From Clostridium saudiense (GTDB taxonomy: Bacteria; Bacillota; Clostridia; Clostridiales; Clostridiaceae), in NCBI RefSeq assembly GCF_000577815.1, contig NZ_CBYM010000008.1:1-64000 (forward strand): a DNA stretch of 64,000 nucleotides, in the 5' to 3' direction. Both the position numbers and the translations under genes were made by a program. The notes under the pieces are model-generated. The model saw only the letters and a program-made list of their open reading frames with translations. It had not been told where the DNA came from and made no database searches. Every line of letters starts with the position of its first letter. Within the stretch, counting starts at the first letter, position 1. Positions 1 through 9,301 of the stretch are shown here, piece by piece.

Positions 1-1
1 T

Positions 2-82
2 ATAAAAATAGGGTTATTTCATGATGAATTTAATATGTACATTAATGTAGAGGTAAACAATAATTACTTTGCTAAAAGATGA
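2..82 (+). other. Open frame entering from the left edge, unidentified
   Basis: A frame without stops runs in from the window edge and ends at TGA 80-82, giving 26 residues that I do not recognise. In related genomes the gene before rimM is usually the small KH-domain gene khpA, but this tail does not look like the end of a KH domain. It may be a real C-terminus or chance. Confidence 0.2.
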
Positions 83-137
83 AAAGTTTGATATAAATAA
101 TATAGGAAAAAATAAAGCTACATAAGAGGTGAAGTTT

Positions 138-635
138 GTGAGTAAAAATTTAAAAGTAGGTAAGATAGTAAATACTCATGGTTTAAAAGGTGAAGTTAAA
201 GTTATTCCATTAACTGATGATATGAGAAGGTTTGATGATTTAGAGCATGTATTAATAAATGGTAAAGAAGTTAAGATAGAAAGCTGTAAATATCAAAAAG
301 ATAGGGTTATAGTTAAGCTTGAAGGAATCAATAAAATTGAAGATGCTGAAAGACTTAAGGAAAAGTTTATGGAAGTAGAAAGAGAAAATGCAGTTGAACT
401 TGAAGAAGATTGCTATTTCTTAGCTGATTTAAGAGAATGTACAGTATTCGATACAACTGGTAAAGAATTAGGTAAAATATATGATGTTATTCAAACTAAA
501 AATAATGATGTATATTGGATTAGAAAACCTAAAGAATTACTAATACCTGTATTAAAAGATATAGTGTTGGATATTAATATAGAAGAAAGAAAAATAACTA
601 TAAAACCAGTAGGAGAATGGATGGATGAAGATTAG
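138..635 (+). CDS. rimM: Ribosome maturation factor RimM
   Basis: RimM assists assembly of the 30S subunit head and binds ribosomal protein S19. The protein of about 165 residues has the N-terminal RimM beta-barrel ([16 protein letters not shown], near residues 6-21) and a C-terminal PRC-barrel ([13 protein letters not shown] and following). I place the start at GTG 138. The sequence AAGAGGTGA at 124-132 is a good ribosome-binding site for it, whereas GTG 129 lies inside that site. The 3' end overlaps trmD by 11 bases, so the two are almost certainly co-transcribed and translationally coupled. Length and order (rimM-trmD-rplS) are normal for Firmicutes. Confidence 0.95.
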   Translation: MSKNLKVGKIVNTHGLKGEVKVIPLTDDMRRFDDLEHVLINGKEVKIESCKYQKDRVIVKLEGINKIEDAERLKEKFMEVERENAVELEEDCYFLADLRECTVFDTTGKELGKIYDVIQTKNNDVYWIRKPKELLIPVLKDIVLDINIEERKITIKPVGEWMDED

Positions 636-1338
636 TATTCTTACTCTTTTCCCTGAAATGTTTAATATATTTAATCATAGTATAATAGGAAAAGCACAAG
701 AAAAAGGATTAATTTCTATTAATACTGAAAATATTAGAGATTATACTTTAAATAAACATAAAAAGGTTGATGACTATCCATATGGGGGTGGAGCTGGTAT
801 GGTAATGGCAGCTCAACCAGTAGTAGATGCTATAAGAGCATGTAGAAAAAATAATAATGGGAAGGTTATTTTTTTAGGTCCTAAAGGAAAAACATTTAAT
901 CAAAAAATGGCAGAAGAATTGTCCAAAGAAGAAAATTTAATTTTCCTTTGTGGACATTATGAAGGAATAGATGAAAGAGCATTTAAAGAAGTAGATTTAG
1001 AAATTTCACTTGGAGATTTTGTATTAACAGGTGGAGAAATGGCTGCTATTCCAGTAATAGATTCTATTTTGAGATTAGTTCCTGGTGTTTTAAATAAATC
1101 TGAAAGTCATGAAGATGAATCTTTTTCTGATGGATTATTAGAATATCCACAATATACAAGACCGGAAGTTTTTGAGGGAGAAAGTGTACCAGCAGTATTA
1201 ATTTCAGGACATCATGAGAATATTAGAAAATGGAGAAGATTAAAGTCTCTAGAAATTACAAGGGAAAGAAGACCAGATTTATATAAAAATGTTATTTTGA
1301 CAAAAGAGGATAAAAAATTATTAAATAGTAAAAAATAA
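625..1338 (+). CDS. trmD: tRNA (guanine-N1)-methyltransferase TrmD
   Basis: TrmD makes m1G37 in tRNAs with G36, using SAM, which prevents +1 frameshifting. The 237-residue protein shows the trefoil-knot SPOUT motifs [11 protein letters not shown] (51-61), the SAM loop [11 protein letters not shown] (108-118) and [12 protein letters not shown] (127-138). The catalytic aspartate is in [15 protein letters not shown] at D169, the same position as in E. coli. It overlaps rimM by 11 bases with no intergenic space. It is followed by the rplS leader rather than a terminator, so read-through into rplS is likely alongside any separate rplS promoter. Confidence 0.97.
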   Translation: MKISILTLFPEMFNIFNHSIIGKAQEKGLISINTENIRDYTLNKHKKVDDYPYGGGAGMVMAAQPVVDAIRACRKNNNGKVIFLGPKGKTFNQKMAEELSKEENLIFLCGHYEGIDERAFKEVDLEISLGDFVLTGGEMAAIPVIDSILRLVPGVLNKSESHEDESFSDGLLEYPQYTRPEVFEGESVPAVLISGHHENIRKWRRLKSLEITRERRPDLYKNVILTKEDKKLLNSKK

Positions 1339-1364
1339 TATCTTGAAATATAAAAAAACTTATG

Positions 1365-1441
1365 TTACAATAACTTTTGTGCTAGTACGGGCGTTCCGCT
1401 GTCAAAGTTTTGTTAAGAGCGTCAATTATCAATTTAGGAGG
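1365..1441 (+). promoter_or_regulatory. Probable rplS 5' leader (L19 leader-like)
   Basis: About 110 bases separate trmD from the rplS start and contain a locally GC-richer stretch, CTAGTACGGGCGTTCCGCTG at 1381-1400. It is followed by GTTAAGAGCGTCAA and a strong ribosome-binding site at 1436-1442. Ribosomal-protein L19 leaders are known in Firmicutes as autoregulatory structured RNAs. I infer this is one from position and composition, not from a covariance match. Confidence 0.4.
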
Positions 1442-1450
1442 GAATGCACG

Positions 1451-1801
1451 ATGAACGAAATATTAAGAGCTATAGAAGCAGAACAAATCAGAACTGATTT
1501 ACCAGAATTCCACGTTGGGGATAATGTTAAATTACACGTTAAAGTTAAAGAAGGTAACAGAGAAAGAATTCAAATGTTCGAAGGTACTGTTATAAAGAGA
1601 CAAAACGGTGGTTTAAGAGAAACTTTCACTGTAAGAAGATTAGCTTACGGAGTTGGAGTTGAAAGAACTTTCCCAGTTAACTCACCAATCATCGAAAAGA
1701 TGGAAGTTACAAGAAGAGGTAAAGTAAGAAGAGCTAAGTTATTCTACTTAAGAGATAGAGTAGGTAAGGCTGCTAAAGTTAAAGAATTATTAACTAGATA
1801 A
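1451..1801 (+). CDS. rplS: 50S ribosomal protein L19
   Basis: L19 sits at the 30S-50S interface. The protein has 116 residues, the usual size, beginning [20 protein letters not shown], with family motifs [31 protein letters not shown] and [18 protein letters not shown], and a basic C-terminus. The frame is open upstream to 1343, but AGGAGGG at 1436-1442 places the start at ATG 1451. Codon use changes here to the set typical of ribosomal-protein genes (AAC, TTC, ATC), unlike the flanking genes. A strong terminator follows at 1823-1849. Confidence 0.97.
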   Translation: MNEILRAIEAEQIRTDLPEFHVGDNVKLHVKVKEGNRERIQMFEGTVIKRQNGGLRETFTVRRLAYGVGVERTFPVNSPIIEKMEVTRRGKVRRAKLFYLRDRVGKAAKVKELLTR

Positions 1802-1822
1802 TTTAAAGTTAATAAAGATATT

Positions 1823-1849
1823 AAGGGACTTAGTATTAAGTCCCTTTTT
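1823..1849 (+). terminator. Rho-independent terminator after rplS
   Basis: A perfect 10-bp stem, AAGGGACTTA (1823-1832) with TAAGTCCCTT (1837-1846), has a 4-base loop and runs into TTTTT. It closes the rimM-trmD-rplS unit. Confidence 0.9.
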
Positions 1850-1864
1850 GTTTGCAATAATATA

Positions 1865-1983
1865 AGTGAAACTCTAAATCTTCGATTTAGTTAGTTGAAC
1901 TTGCTTGAAAGTCCAAATTTTAATTTGCTAAGTTGAAGGTACACTTTAGTGTACTCAGCTATGGAAGAGAGTTGAGTTTCATT
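1865..1983. other. Multi-hairpin element between rplS and rbgA
   Basis: Most of the 318-base gap before rbgA is occupied by a self-complementary block. A 10-bp closing stem pairs AGTGAAACTC (1865-1874) with GAGTTTCATT (1974-1983). Inside are CTAAATC/GATTTAG (1874-1880 with 1884-1890), CAAATT/AATTTG (1914-1927) and a perfect GTACACT/AGTGTAC hairpin (1939-1954). It lies after the rplS terminator. It could be a structured RNA, an rbgA leader or a small non-autonomous repeat. The bases 1984-2104 downstream show only AT-rich sequence. Confidence 0.5.
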
Positions 1984-2119
1984 TGAAGGATTTAAACTTA
2001 ATAAAAGAAATTTTAATTAACTTAACAAAACTTAAAGTTCAATATTTATTGAAAGTTGATTTAGATAAATATAATTGTTAAGAATAAATAATAGATATTT
2101 AGTTAAAGGAGGATGAATT

Positions 2120-3073
2120 ATGGCTACAATAAATTGGTTCCCGGGTCATATGAAAAAAACAAAAAGAGAAATTGAAGATAATTTAAAGCTTGTTGATGCT
2201 GTAATAGAAATTAGAGATGCTAGAATTCCAAGAAGTTCTGCAAACCCAGATATAGATAAACTTTGTGCTGGAAAGCCAAGAATAATTTTATTAAATAAAA
2301 GTGATTTGACGGAAGCAAAGGTAACTAAAGATTGGATAAAAGAATTATCTAATGAAAATGTTAAGGTTTTAGAAGTTAATTGTTTAAAAGGTCAAGGATT
2401 ACAACAAATAAAACCTGCATTATTAGAACTATTAAAAGAAAAGCATGAAAGAGCTAAAGCTAAAGGATTAGTTAAATTTATGATGAGAGTTATGGTAGTT
2501 GGTGTACCTAACTGTGGTAAATCTACATTTATAAATAAAATGGCAAGAAATAATATTGCTAAAACAGGAGATAGAGCTGGTGTTACTAAGAGCAAGCAAT
2601 GGATAAAGACATCTCTTGATATGGAAATGTTAGATACTCCAGGTGTATTATGGCCTAAATTTGAAGATGAGAGAACTGCGTTAAATTTAGCCTTCACAGG
2701 AGCTATAAAAGATGAAATAATGGATATAGAAGAATTAGCGCTTAAGCTTGTTGAAAGACTTCAAGAGTATTATCCAGATAGATTGATAGAGAGATTTGGT
2801 ATTACAGAAATACAAGAAAATCCATTAGATAATCTTGATGCCATTGCAAGAAAAAGAGGATGTATTATGGCTCGTAATGAAATTAATTATAATAGAATTG
2901 CCGTAATGCTTATTGATGAATTTAGAGGTGGAAAGCTAGGAAAGATTTCTTTAGAGCGTCCTGATGATGTTTTTGAAGAAGTTGAAACTGTAGTAAAAGA
3001 AGAAACTGAAAAAGAAAGAAAAAGAAGAATAAGAAAAGAAAAGAGAAATGAAAAGAAAAAGGAAAAGAGATAA
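2120..3073 (+). CDS. rbgA: Ribosome biogenesis GTPase RbgA (YlqF)
   Basis: RbgA is a circularly permuted GTPase that acts in late 50S assembly. The 317-residue protein has the motifs in permuted order: G4 NKSD (59-62), then the P-loop GVPNCGKST (128-136), then G3 DTPG (172-175). The opening INWFPGHMKKT is characteristic of the family. The C-terminus ends in a long Lys/Arg/Glu-rich tail from about residue 290, suited to rRNA binding. The ribosome-binding site AAAGGAGG is 7 bases from the ATG. Its stop overlaps the rnhB start (TAATG), so the two genes form an operon. Confidence 0.96.
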   Translation: MATINWFPGHMKKTKREIEDNLKLVDAVIEIRDARIPRSSANPDIDKLCAGKPRIILLNKSDLTEAKVTKDWIKELSNENVKVLEVNCLKGQGLQQIKPALLELLKEKHERAKAKGLVKFMMRVMVVGVPNCGKSTFINKMARNNIAKTGDRAGVTKSKQWIKTSLDMEMLDTPGVLWPKFEDERTALNLAFTGAIKDEIMDIEELALKLVERLQEYYPDRLIERFGITEIQENPLDNLDAIARKRGCIMARNEINYNRIAVMLIDEFRGGKLGKISLERPDDVFEEVETVVKEETEKERKRRIRKEKRNEKKKEKR

Positions 3074-3891
3074 TGGATATATTAACTATGGATATTAGCG
3101 GTTTAAGCTATAAAATTGTTAAAGAAAAAGTTGATGAAATTAATGTCAATGAATTACATGATTCTCAAGAATTAATTAATATTATAGATATATTAAAGGC
3201 TGATAAAAGAAAAAATATCAATAGCTTAGGTGATAAACTTCAAAGAGCTAAGGAAAAGATAGAAAATGAAATCAAAAGAGTAAGAAGTATGTATGATTTT
3301 GATAAGTCTTTTGAAGGATTTAATATTATTGCTGGTGTTGATGAGGTTGGGAGAGGACCATTAGCGGGACCAATTGTTTCATGTGCTGTAGTATTAGATT
3401 TAAATGTTGTAGATGAAGAGTTAATATTATGGATAAATGACTCTAAGAAGTTAAATGAAAAGAAAAGAGAAGAGTTAGCAGAAGTTATAAAAGAAAAGGC
3501 ATTAGCTTATCATATTGCTTCGCGTGATTCAAAGGAAATAGATTCTAGAGGAATTGGTGTTTGTAATAATGAAGTATTTCTTGAAGCATGCAATAGTTTA
3601 GAAGTTAAACCAGATTTAGTTTTATCTGATGGATATACAGTAAAGGGAATAAAAATACCTAATAAATCTGTTATTAAAGGAGATACAAAATCTGCATGCA
3701 TAGCAGCTGCATCTATAGTTGCAAAAGTATATAGAGATAACTTAATGAAGGAATATTCAAAAAAATACCCATATTATGCTTTTGAAGAAAATGTAGGTTA
3801 TGGAACATCTAAGCATATAGAAGGGCTTAAAGAATATGGGCCAACAGAAATACATAGAATGTCATTTTTAAATAATATATTAGAACGTTAG
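3073..3891 (+). CDS. rnhB: Ribonuclease HII
   Basis: RNase HII cuts RNA in RNA-DNA hybrids, including single ribonucleotides left in DNA. The 272-residue protein carries the catalytic acidic motif GVDEVGRGPLAGP (D90, E91) and a further acidic residue at LSDGYTVKG (D186). ASIVAKVYRD and the YGT motif lie in the C-terminal part. An N-terminal extension of about 80 residues, partly charged helix, precedes the nuclease domain, as in other long Firmicute RNase HII proteins. The start codon overlaps the rbgA stop codon. The stop codon directly abuts the stop of the convergent yraN gene with no base between. Confidence 0.96.
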   Translation: MDILTMDISGLSYKIVKEKVDEINVNELHDSQELINIIDILKADKRKNINSLGDKLQRAKEKIENEIKRVRSMYDFDKSFEGFNIIAGVDEVGRGPLAGPIVSCAVVLDLNVVDEELILWINDSKKLNEKKREELAEVIKEKALAYHIASRDSKEIDSRGIGVCNNEVFLEACNSLEVKPDLVLSDGYTVKGIKIPNKSVIKGDTKSACIAAASIVAKVYRDNLMKEYSKKYPYYAFEENVGYGTSKHIEGLKEYGPTEIHRMSFLNNILER

Positions 3892-4263
3892 TTAATATGC
3901 TCTAAAAGCATCTTCTATATGATTAATAATATAAGAAGAGTTTAAGTTGTTAAATATTATTTCGATTATATCGTATCTAATATTGTAATCAAAATATTTT
4001 TTAGACATTGAATATAATTTTGAGAGTTTAATAATTTGATTTTGTTTATAGTAGGTAACAGATTCTATTGGGAAACCAAATGAATTTGAGTACCTACTTT
4101 TTATTTCGCAAAAAATTAGCAAATCTTTATTCATACACACAATGTCGATTTCGCCAAATCGATTTCTATAATTCATATTTAAAATTCTATAACCTTTAGA
4201 TATTAGGTAATCACGAGCTAAACTTTCACCAAATTCACCAATTAACTTTTTGTAATTATTCAT
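3892..4263 (-). CDS. yraN: YraN/UPF0102 family endonuclease-like protein
   Basis: The function of this family is poorly known; it belongs to the PD-(D/E)XK nuclease fold. The 123-residue protein has GEFGESLARDYLISKGY at the N-terminus, then RFGEIDIVC (acidic active-site residues) and FCEIKSR (E-x-K), the family signature. It reads leftward from ATG 4261-4263 with AAGGAGTG upstream. In related genomes yraN usually sits between rnhB and comM on the same strand, so its reverse orientation here is unusual. It ends exactly at the rnhB stop and is divergent from comM. Confidence 0.85.
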   Translation of the reverse strand: MNNYKKLIGEFGESLARDYLISKGYRILNMNYRNRFGEIDIVCMNKDLLIFCEIKSRYSNSFGFPIESVTYYKQNQIIKLSKLYSMSKKYFDYNIRYDIIEIIFNNLNSSYIINHIEDAFRAY

Positions 4264-4388
4264 AAAATCACTCCTTATTTTAATGATGGACTATGAAATT
4301 ATTTTTATTCATTTGAGATTAAAGAAATATCACATTGTCAATAATGAAGAGGTACTATTGAAATATGAAGGGATTGTGATTTAAAAAC
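4264..4388. promoter_or_regulatory. Divergent intergenic region yraN/comM
   Basis: These 125 bases separate two genes reading outward, so promoters for both must lie here or upstream. The sequence is AT-rich and I could not choose a single convincing promoter pair. The ribosome-binding site before comM is weak (GAAGGGATTGTG, 10 or more bases from the ATG). Confidence 0.4.
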
Positions 4389-5912
4389 ATGGCTATAAAA
4401 ATAATAAGTGCAACTCATAGTGGGCTAGATGGAGTATTGATTAATGTTGAAGTAGATATAACGAAAGGTATACCTATATTTAATATAGTTGGATTACCTG
4501 ATATATCGATTAAAGAATCTAAGGAGAGAGTGAGACTTGCAATTGTAAATAGTGGTTATGAATTTCCTTTAGGGAGAATTACTATAAACTTAGCTCCGGC
4601 TGATGTGAGAAAGATTGGGACACTATTAGATTTGCCTATTGCGTTAGGAATTTTAATGGCCTCAGGACAAATAGATGAGAAAGAATTAGATGATTATATT
4701 ATCTTTGGAGAGTTATCATTAAATGGTGAATTAAAGGGCATTAAAGGAGCTATCCCTATAATTTTTGAAGGAGATATTAATGAAAAGAAAAACTTCATAT
4801 TTCCGTTGGAAAATTTAAAGGAAATGAGAAGCTTTGTATTAGGAAATTTTTATCCTTTTAAAACTTTAAATCAAGCAATTTCCTTTATTGAAAATAATGA
4901 TTTACTTCCTTATAAGAGAGAGAAAAAAAGAGTTAAGAAGGAAATTTATATAAATAAATTTGAAGATATTATGGGACAGTATACATCAAAGCATGCAATG
5001 GAGATAGTTGCAGCCGGAGGACATAATATTATGCTTTTTGGTTCGCCTGGATGTGGTAAAACAATGTTAGCAAAAGCTTTACCATCAATATTACCTCCAA
5101 TGACTTTAGAAGAGCAAATGGAAGTTGCAAAGATTTATAGTGTATCGGGGATGTTAAATGATGGATATGATATAAAAAGGCCATTTAGAGCACCTCATCA
5201 TACTATAACTAAAACTGCTTTAATCGGAGGGGGAAGGGATATTAAAGCTGGAGAAATAACACTTGCACATAATGGGATATTGTTTTTAGATGAAATTCTT
5301 GAGTTTAAAAAGGAAATTTTAGAATTATTGAGGCAGCCATTAGAAGATAGAATTATAAATGTTTCAAGGTTAAAAGAAAGTTATACATTGCCAAGTAATT
5401 TTATTTTAGTTGGAACATTTAATCCATGCCCTTGTGGAAAAATGCTTGATTATGATTCTACTTCAGTATGTACTTGTAGTGAGATAGAGAAAAAAAGGTA
5501 TATTAATAGAATGTCTAGAGCCTTATTAGATAGAATTGATATTTTAAATTTTGTTCCAAGAATAAAATCTACAGAGATTGATGGAGAAAAAGATAAAATT
5601 AATTCTGACAATATGCGACATAGAGTAATACTTGCACGGGAAATTCAAAAAGAGAGATTTAAAGGATCAAATTATAGATATAATTCAGAAGTAGTTGGAA
5701 AAGATGTTTTAAAAATGTGTAATTTAAGTAAAGAAGGGAAAAAAGTTCTTGAATCATATTATAAAAGATATGATATTACACTTAGAGGATATACCAAAAT
5801 AGTTAAAGTTGCAAGAACTATAGCGGATTTAGAATGTAGAGATGAAATAATGGATTATCATATTATTGAAGCAATAGGATTTAGAAAAAATGTTTTTGGG
5901 GAAATAATTTAA
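4389..5912 (+). CDS. comM: ComM/YifB family AAA+ ATPase (Mg chelatase-like)
   Basis: ComM family helicases promote branch migration during natural transformation in Gram-negative bacteria; in clostridia the role is inferred. The 507-residue protein has an N-terminal Lon-like ChlI domain (residues 1-170), the Mg-chelatase AAA+ core with Walker A GSPGCGKT (218-225) and Walker B ILFLDE (297-302), and FNPCPCGKM with further cysteines near 345-365. A C-terminal ChlI lid follows. It lies 16 bases before dprA, another recombination/transformation gene. The weak ribosome-binding site suggests low expression. Confidence 0.93.
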   Translation: MAIKIISATHSGLDGVLINVEVDITKGIPIFNIVGLPDISIKESKERVRLAIVNSGYEFPLGRITINLAPADVRKIGTLLDLPIALGILMASGQIDEKELDDYIIFGELSLNGELKGIKGAIPIIFEGDINEKKNFIFPLENLKEMRSFVLGNFYPFKTLNQAISFIENNDLLPYKREKKRVKKEIYINKFEDIMGQYTSKHAMEIVAAGGHNIMLFGSPGCGKTMLAKALPSILPPMTLEEQMEVAKIYSVSGMLNDGYDIKRPFRAPHHTITKTALIGGGRDIKAGEITLAHNGILFLDEILEFKKEILELLRQPLEDRIINVSRLKESYTLPSNFILVGTFNPCPCGKMLDYDSTSVCTCSEIEKKRYINRMSRALLDRIDILNFVPRIKSTEIDGEKDKINSDNMRHRVILAREIQKERFKGSNYRYNSEVVGKDVLKMCNLSKEGKKVLESYYKRYDITLRGYTKIVKVARTIADLECRDEIMDYHIIEAIGFRKNVFGEII

Positions 5913-5928
5913 AGAGAGGTATACGTAG

Positions 5929-6987
5929 ATGGATAAGTATAAGATATGGTTTATTTTATTGAAAATAAGTGAAGAATCAAAGGTTAAATTAATAGAAAAG
6001 TATAATAATGAAGAAAATATTTATAATAATATTGATAATATAATTAATGAAAATGAAATAAATAGGTTTTTTATATCTAGATTAAAGCATAGAAATACTA
6101 TTGAAGAAGAGGCTTTTGAAGAATATTTACATAAAAATGGAATAAAATACGTAACATTAGCATCAGAATTATATCCTCAAAAGTTAAAGAGTATTAATAA
6201 TCCACCTTATGTATTATTTTATAAAGGAGATTTGTCATTAGTAAATTATAAAATGGTAGCGGTTGTTGGTTCAAGAAAAAATACTATTTATGGAGAACAG
6301 GTTGCTAAATTTATAGCTAATGAATTATTTGATATTTCTTATGGAGTGGTAAGTGGTGTAGCAGCAGGAATAGATTCTGTAATGCATAGGCAGATACTTA
6401 GCAGAGGGGGAAAAACGATTGGGATATTAGGGTGTGGAATAGATGTAGTTTATCCTAGGTTTAATAAAAAATTATATGATCAAATTGTAAGTGAAGGATT
6501 GTTAATGTCAGAATTTTTACCAGGAACTAAACCATTATCGTATAATTTTCCTAAGCGTAATCGAATTATAAGTGGTTTTAGTGATAAAGGGGTAATAGTT
6601 GTAGAGGCATCAAGGAAAAGTGGTTCTTTAATTACGGCAAATTATGCTTTAGATGAAGGGAAAGATGTTTTAGCTGTGCCTGGACCAATATTTAATGAAA
6701 GTAGTGCTGGTTGTAATTTGTTAATACATCAGGGTGCTAGCCCTTTTATAGGAAAAGAAGATTTATATGATTTTCTTAATATAATTAAAAAAGAAAGTAA
6801 AAATAATAAAAAAAGTAGCATAAAAGTAAATTTGTTAGAAATAATAGGAAAAGAACCTATCCATATAGATAAAATAATTGGAAGTGTAAATATTGACAGA
6901 ATAGCTTTATTTGAGTTATTATTTGAAATGCAAAATGAAAATGAAATTATTTGCCTGCCAGGCAATTATTACGTAAAGATTAGTTAG
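5929..6987 (+). CDS. dprA: DNA-processing protein DprA
   Basis: DprA binds incoming single-stranded DNA and loads RecA. The 352-residue protein shows the Rossmann-like core: VVGSRKNTIYG, GVVSGVAAGIDSVMHR, TIGILGCGIDVVYP, FPKRNRIISG and KSGSLITANYALDEG. A helical N-terminal region (about 1-90) precedes it and a short winged-helix C-terminus (about 300-352) follows. The ribosome-binding site AAAGAGAGG lies upstream. It sits between comM and topA in the usual clostridial order. Whether this organism is competent cannot be judged from this window. Confidence 0.95.
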   Translation: MDKYKIWFILLKISEESKVKLIEKYNNEENIYNNIDNIINENEINRFFISRLKHRNTIEEEAFEEYLHKNGIKYVTLASELYPQKLKSINNPPYVLFYKGDLSLVNYKMVAVVGSRKNTIYGEQVAKFIANELFDISYGVVSGVAAGIDSVMHRQILSRGGKTIGILGCGIDVVYPRFNKKLYDQIVSEGLLMSEFLPGTKPLSYNFPKRNRIISGFSDKGVIVVEASRKSGSLITANYALDEGKDVLAVPGPIFNESSAGCNLLIHQGASPFIGKEDLYDFLNIIKKESKNNKKSSIKVNLLEIIGKEPIHIDKIIGSVNIDRIALFELLFEMQNENEIICLPGNYYVKIS

Positions 6988-7036
6988 ATGTTTTAGGGGG
7001 GTAAAAGCTCCTAAGCAATATATAGGAGTTGATGGT

Positions 7037-9142
7037 ATGGGTCAGAATCTTGTTATAGTAGAGTCACCTGCAAAAGCAAAAACAATAAGTAAGTATTTAG
7101 GAAAGAATTATACAGTTGAAGCATCAATGGGGCATGTTAGAGATTTACCTAAAAGTAAATTAGGTGTTGATATAGAAGATAATTTTACTCCAAAGTATAT
7201 AACTATAAGAGGAAAAGGTGAATTAATTGCTAAATTAAAGAAAGCAGCTAAGAAAGCAGATAAAATATATCTTGCAACCGACCCCGATAGAGAGGGAGAG
7301 GCTATTTCTTGGCATTTAGCAAATATTTTAAAAATTTCTGAAGATGAAACTTGTAGAATAGTTTTTAATGAAATTACAAAAGGTGCTGTAAAAGAATCTA
7401 TCAAAGGAGCAAGAAAGATCAATTTAAATTTAGTTGATGCTCAACAAGCTAGAAGAGTCTTAGATAGATTAGTTGGTTATGAAATAAGTCCAATACTTTG
7501 GAAAAATGTAAAATGGGGACTTAGCGCAGGAAGAGTTCAATCTGCAGCTTTAAAATTAATATGTGATAAAGAAGAAGAAATTAAAGCATTTGAACCAAAA
7601 GAATATTGGACCGTTGATTGTGTTTTAAAGAAGGAAAGAAAAAAGTTCCCAATTAAATTAACGAAATACGAAAATAAAAAAATAGAAATTAGCAATGAAA
7701 ATGAAGCTAATAAGGTAATAAGTGATTTAAAAGAAAATGAATATAGGGTAGAAAAAGTTAAAAAAGGAAGCAGACTAAAAAATCCACTTCCACCGTTTAC
7801 AACAAGTACTCTTCAACAAGAAGCAGCTAAAAAATTAAACTTTATTACTAAAAGAACCATGTCAATAGCTCAAGCTTTATATGAAGGTGTAGATGTTAAA
7901 GGGTTTGGTACAGTTGGGCTTATTACTTATATGAGAACTGATTCTGTAAGAATTTCAGAAGAAGCACAAGGAAGAGCAATTGAATTTATTAAAGAAAGCT
8001 ATGGTGAAGAATATATACCAGAAAAGTTAAGAGTATATAAGGGCAAGAAGAATATTCAAGATGCTCATGAAGCTATTAGACCATCTCATATAGAAATAAC
8101 ACCTGAAATAGCAAAGGCTAATTTAACACCTGAGCAATATAAGTTATATAGCTTAATATGGAAAAGATTTATTGCAAGCCAAATGGCATCATGTGCATTA
8201 AATACAAATAGCATTGATATTGCTAATGGAAAATATACTTTTAAAGCTTCTGGATCTACAATAAAATTTGATGGTTTTATGAAGGTATATGATTATACAA
8301 CAGAAGATGATGAAAATGATGTATTACTACCAAGCTTAGAAGAGGGAGAAGTATTAGAACCTTCATCTGTTGAAGGAAAACAACATTTTACTCAACCACC
8401 TGCAAGATATACAGAGGCTTCTTTTGTAAAATTACTTGAAGAAAAGGGAATTGGTAGACCAAGTACATATGTACCTACTATTTCAACTTTATTAAGTAGA
8501 GAGTATGTAATAAGAGAAAAGAAGAATTTAATTCCTACTGAATTAGGGTTTATTGTAAATAATATAATGTCAGATTATTTTAAACAAATAGTTGATGTAG
8601 ATTTTACAGCAGGAATGGAAAGAAAGCTGGATAATATTGAAGAAGGAAATGAAGAGTGGAAAAAAGTTGTTGGTGAATTCTTTGAACCATTACAAGTTGC
8701 TATAGAAAAAGCAGAAAAAGAAATTTCTAAAGTTGTAATTGAAGATAAAGTAAGCGATGTTCCATGTGATAAATGTGGAAGAATGATGGTTATAAAGAAA
8801 GGTAGATACGGAACATTCTTAGCATGTCCAGGATATCCAGAATGTAAAAATGCAAAACCTATAGTTGAAGAGTTAGATGTGCCATGCCCTAAATGTGGAG
8901 GTAAGATATTATCTAAAAGAAGCAAAAAGGGTAAAAAGTTTTTTGGATGTTCAAATTATCCTAACTGCGACTTTGTAAGTTGGAATGAGCCAATTAAAGA
9001 ACCATGCCCTAAATGTGGAAGTTATATGACAATGAAGTTTTCTAAAACAAAAGGAAATTATGCAGTTTGTTCAAATGGTGAATGTGGAAATACAATGCCT
9101 TTAGAAAATGATAAGTTAGAAAATGACAAAAAGGAAGAATAA
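7037..9142 (+). CDS. topA: DNA topoisomerase I
   Basis: This is a type IA topoisomerase that relaxes negative supercoils. The 701-residue protein has a Toprim domain (IVESPAKAKTI at the N-terminus, acidic TDPDREGEA at 81-89), WGLSAGRVQSAALKLI (160-175), and the catalytic tyrosine in GLITYMRTDS (Y298). Three C-terminal four-cysteine zinc ribbons occupy roughly residues 575-690, each with a CxKCG motif. The ribosome-binding site TAGGAG lies at 7024-7028. This is the standard form for clostridia. It ends 159 bases before codY. Confidence 0.97.
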   Translation: MGQNLVIVESPAKAKTISKYLGKNYTVEASMGHVRDLPKSKLGVDIEDNFTPKYITIRGKGELIAKLKKAAKKADKIYLATDPDREGEAISWHLANILKISEDETCRIVFNEITKGAVKESIKGARKINLNLVDAQQARRVLDRLVGYEISPILWKNVKWGLSAGRVQSAALKLICDKEEEIKAFEPKEYWTVDCVLKKERKKFPIKLTKYENKKIEISNENEANKVISDLKENEYRVEKVKKGSRLKNPLPPFTTSTLQQEAAKKLNFITKRTMSIAQALYEGVDVKGFGTVGLITYMRTDSVRISEEAQGRAIEFIKESYGEEYIPEKLRVYKGKKNIQDAHEAIRPSHIEITPEIAKANLTPEQYKLYSLIWKRFIASQMASCALNTNSIDIANGKYTFKASGSTIKFDGFMKVYDYTTEDDENDVLLPSLEEGEVLEPSSVEGKQHFTQPPARYTEASFVKLLEEKGIGRPSTYVPTISTLLSREYVIREKKNLIPTELGFIVNNIMSDYFKQIVDVDFTAGMERKLDNIEEGNEEWKKVVGEFFEPLQVAIEKAEKEISKVVIEDKVSDVPCDKCGRMMVIKKGRYGTFLACPGYPECKNAKPIVEELDVPCPKCGGKILSKRSKKGKKFFGCSNYPNCDFVSWNEPIKEPCPKCGSYMTMKFSKTKGNYAVCSNGECGNTMPLENDKLENDKKEE

Positions 9143-9188
9143 AATATAACCCCTAACAAAACTGAGTGTCGAAAGAATGTAAAATATG

Positions 9189-9217
9189 TTGTAAATAAAA
9201 AATTATTATGATACTAT
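9189..9217 (+). promoter_or_regulatory. Candidate codY promoter
   Basis: TTGTAA (9189-9194) and TACTAT (9212-9217) are separated by 17 bases, about 85 bases before the codY start. The match is moderate and the choice is an inference. Confidence 0.4.
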
Positions 9218-9301
9218 AAAAGATAAGAGATATCATAAGATTTTGATTATTTAGAAAATTAACATTTAGTAGATAAGAAGTATGATGGGGGGAGTATTTA
9301 A

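Noticed and set aside
2392..2697. Minus-strand frame within rbgA
   Set aside because: It is a shadow of the conserved GTPase coding sequence, without a start signal.
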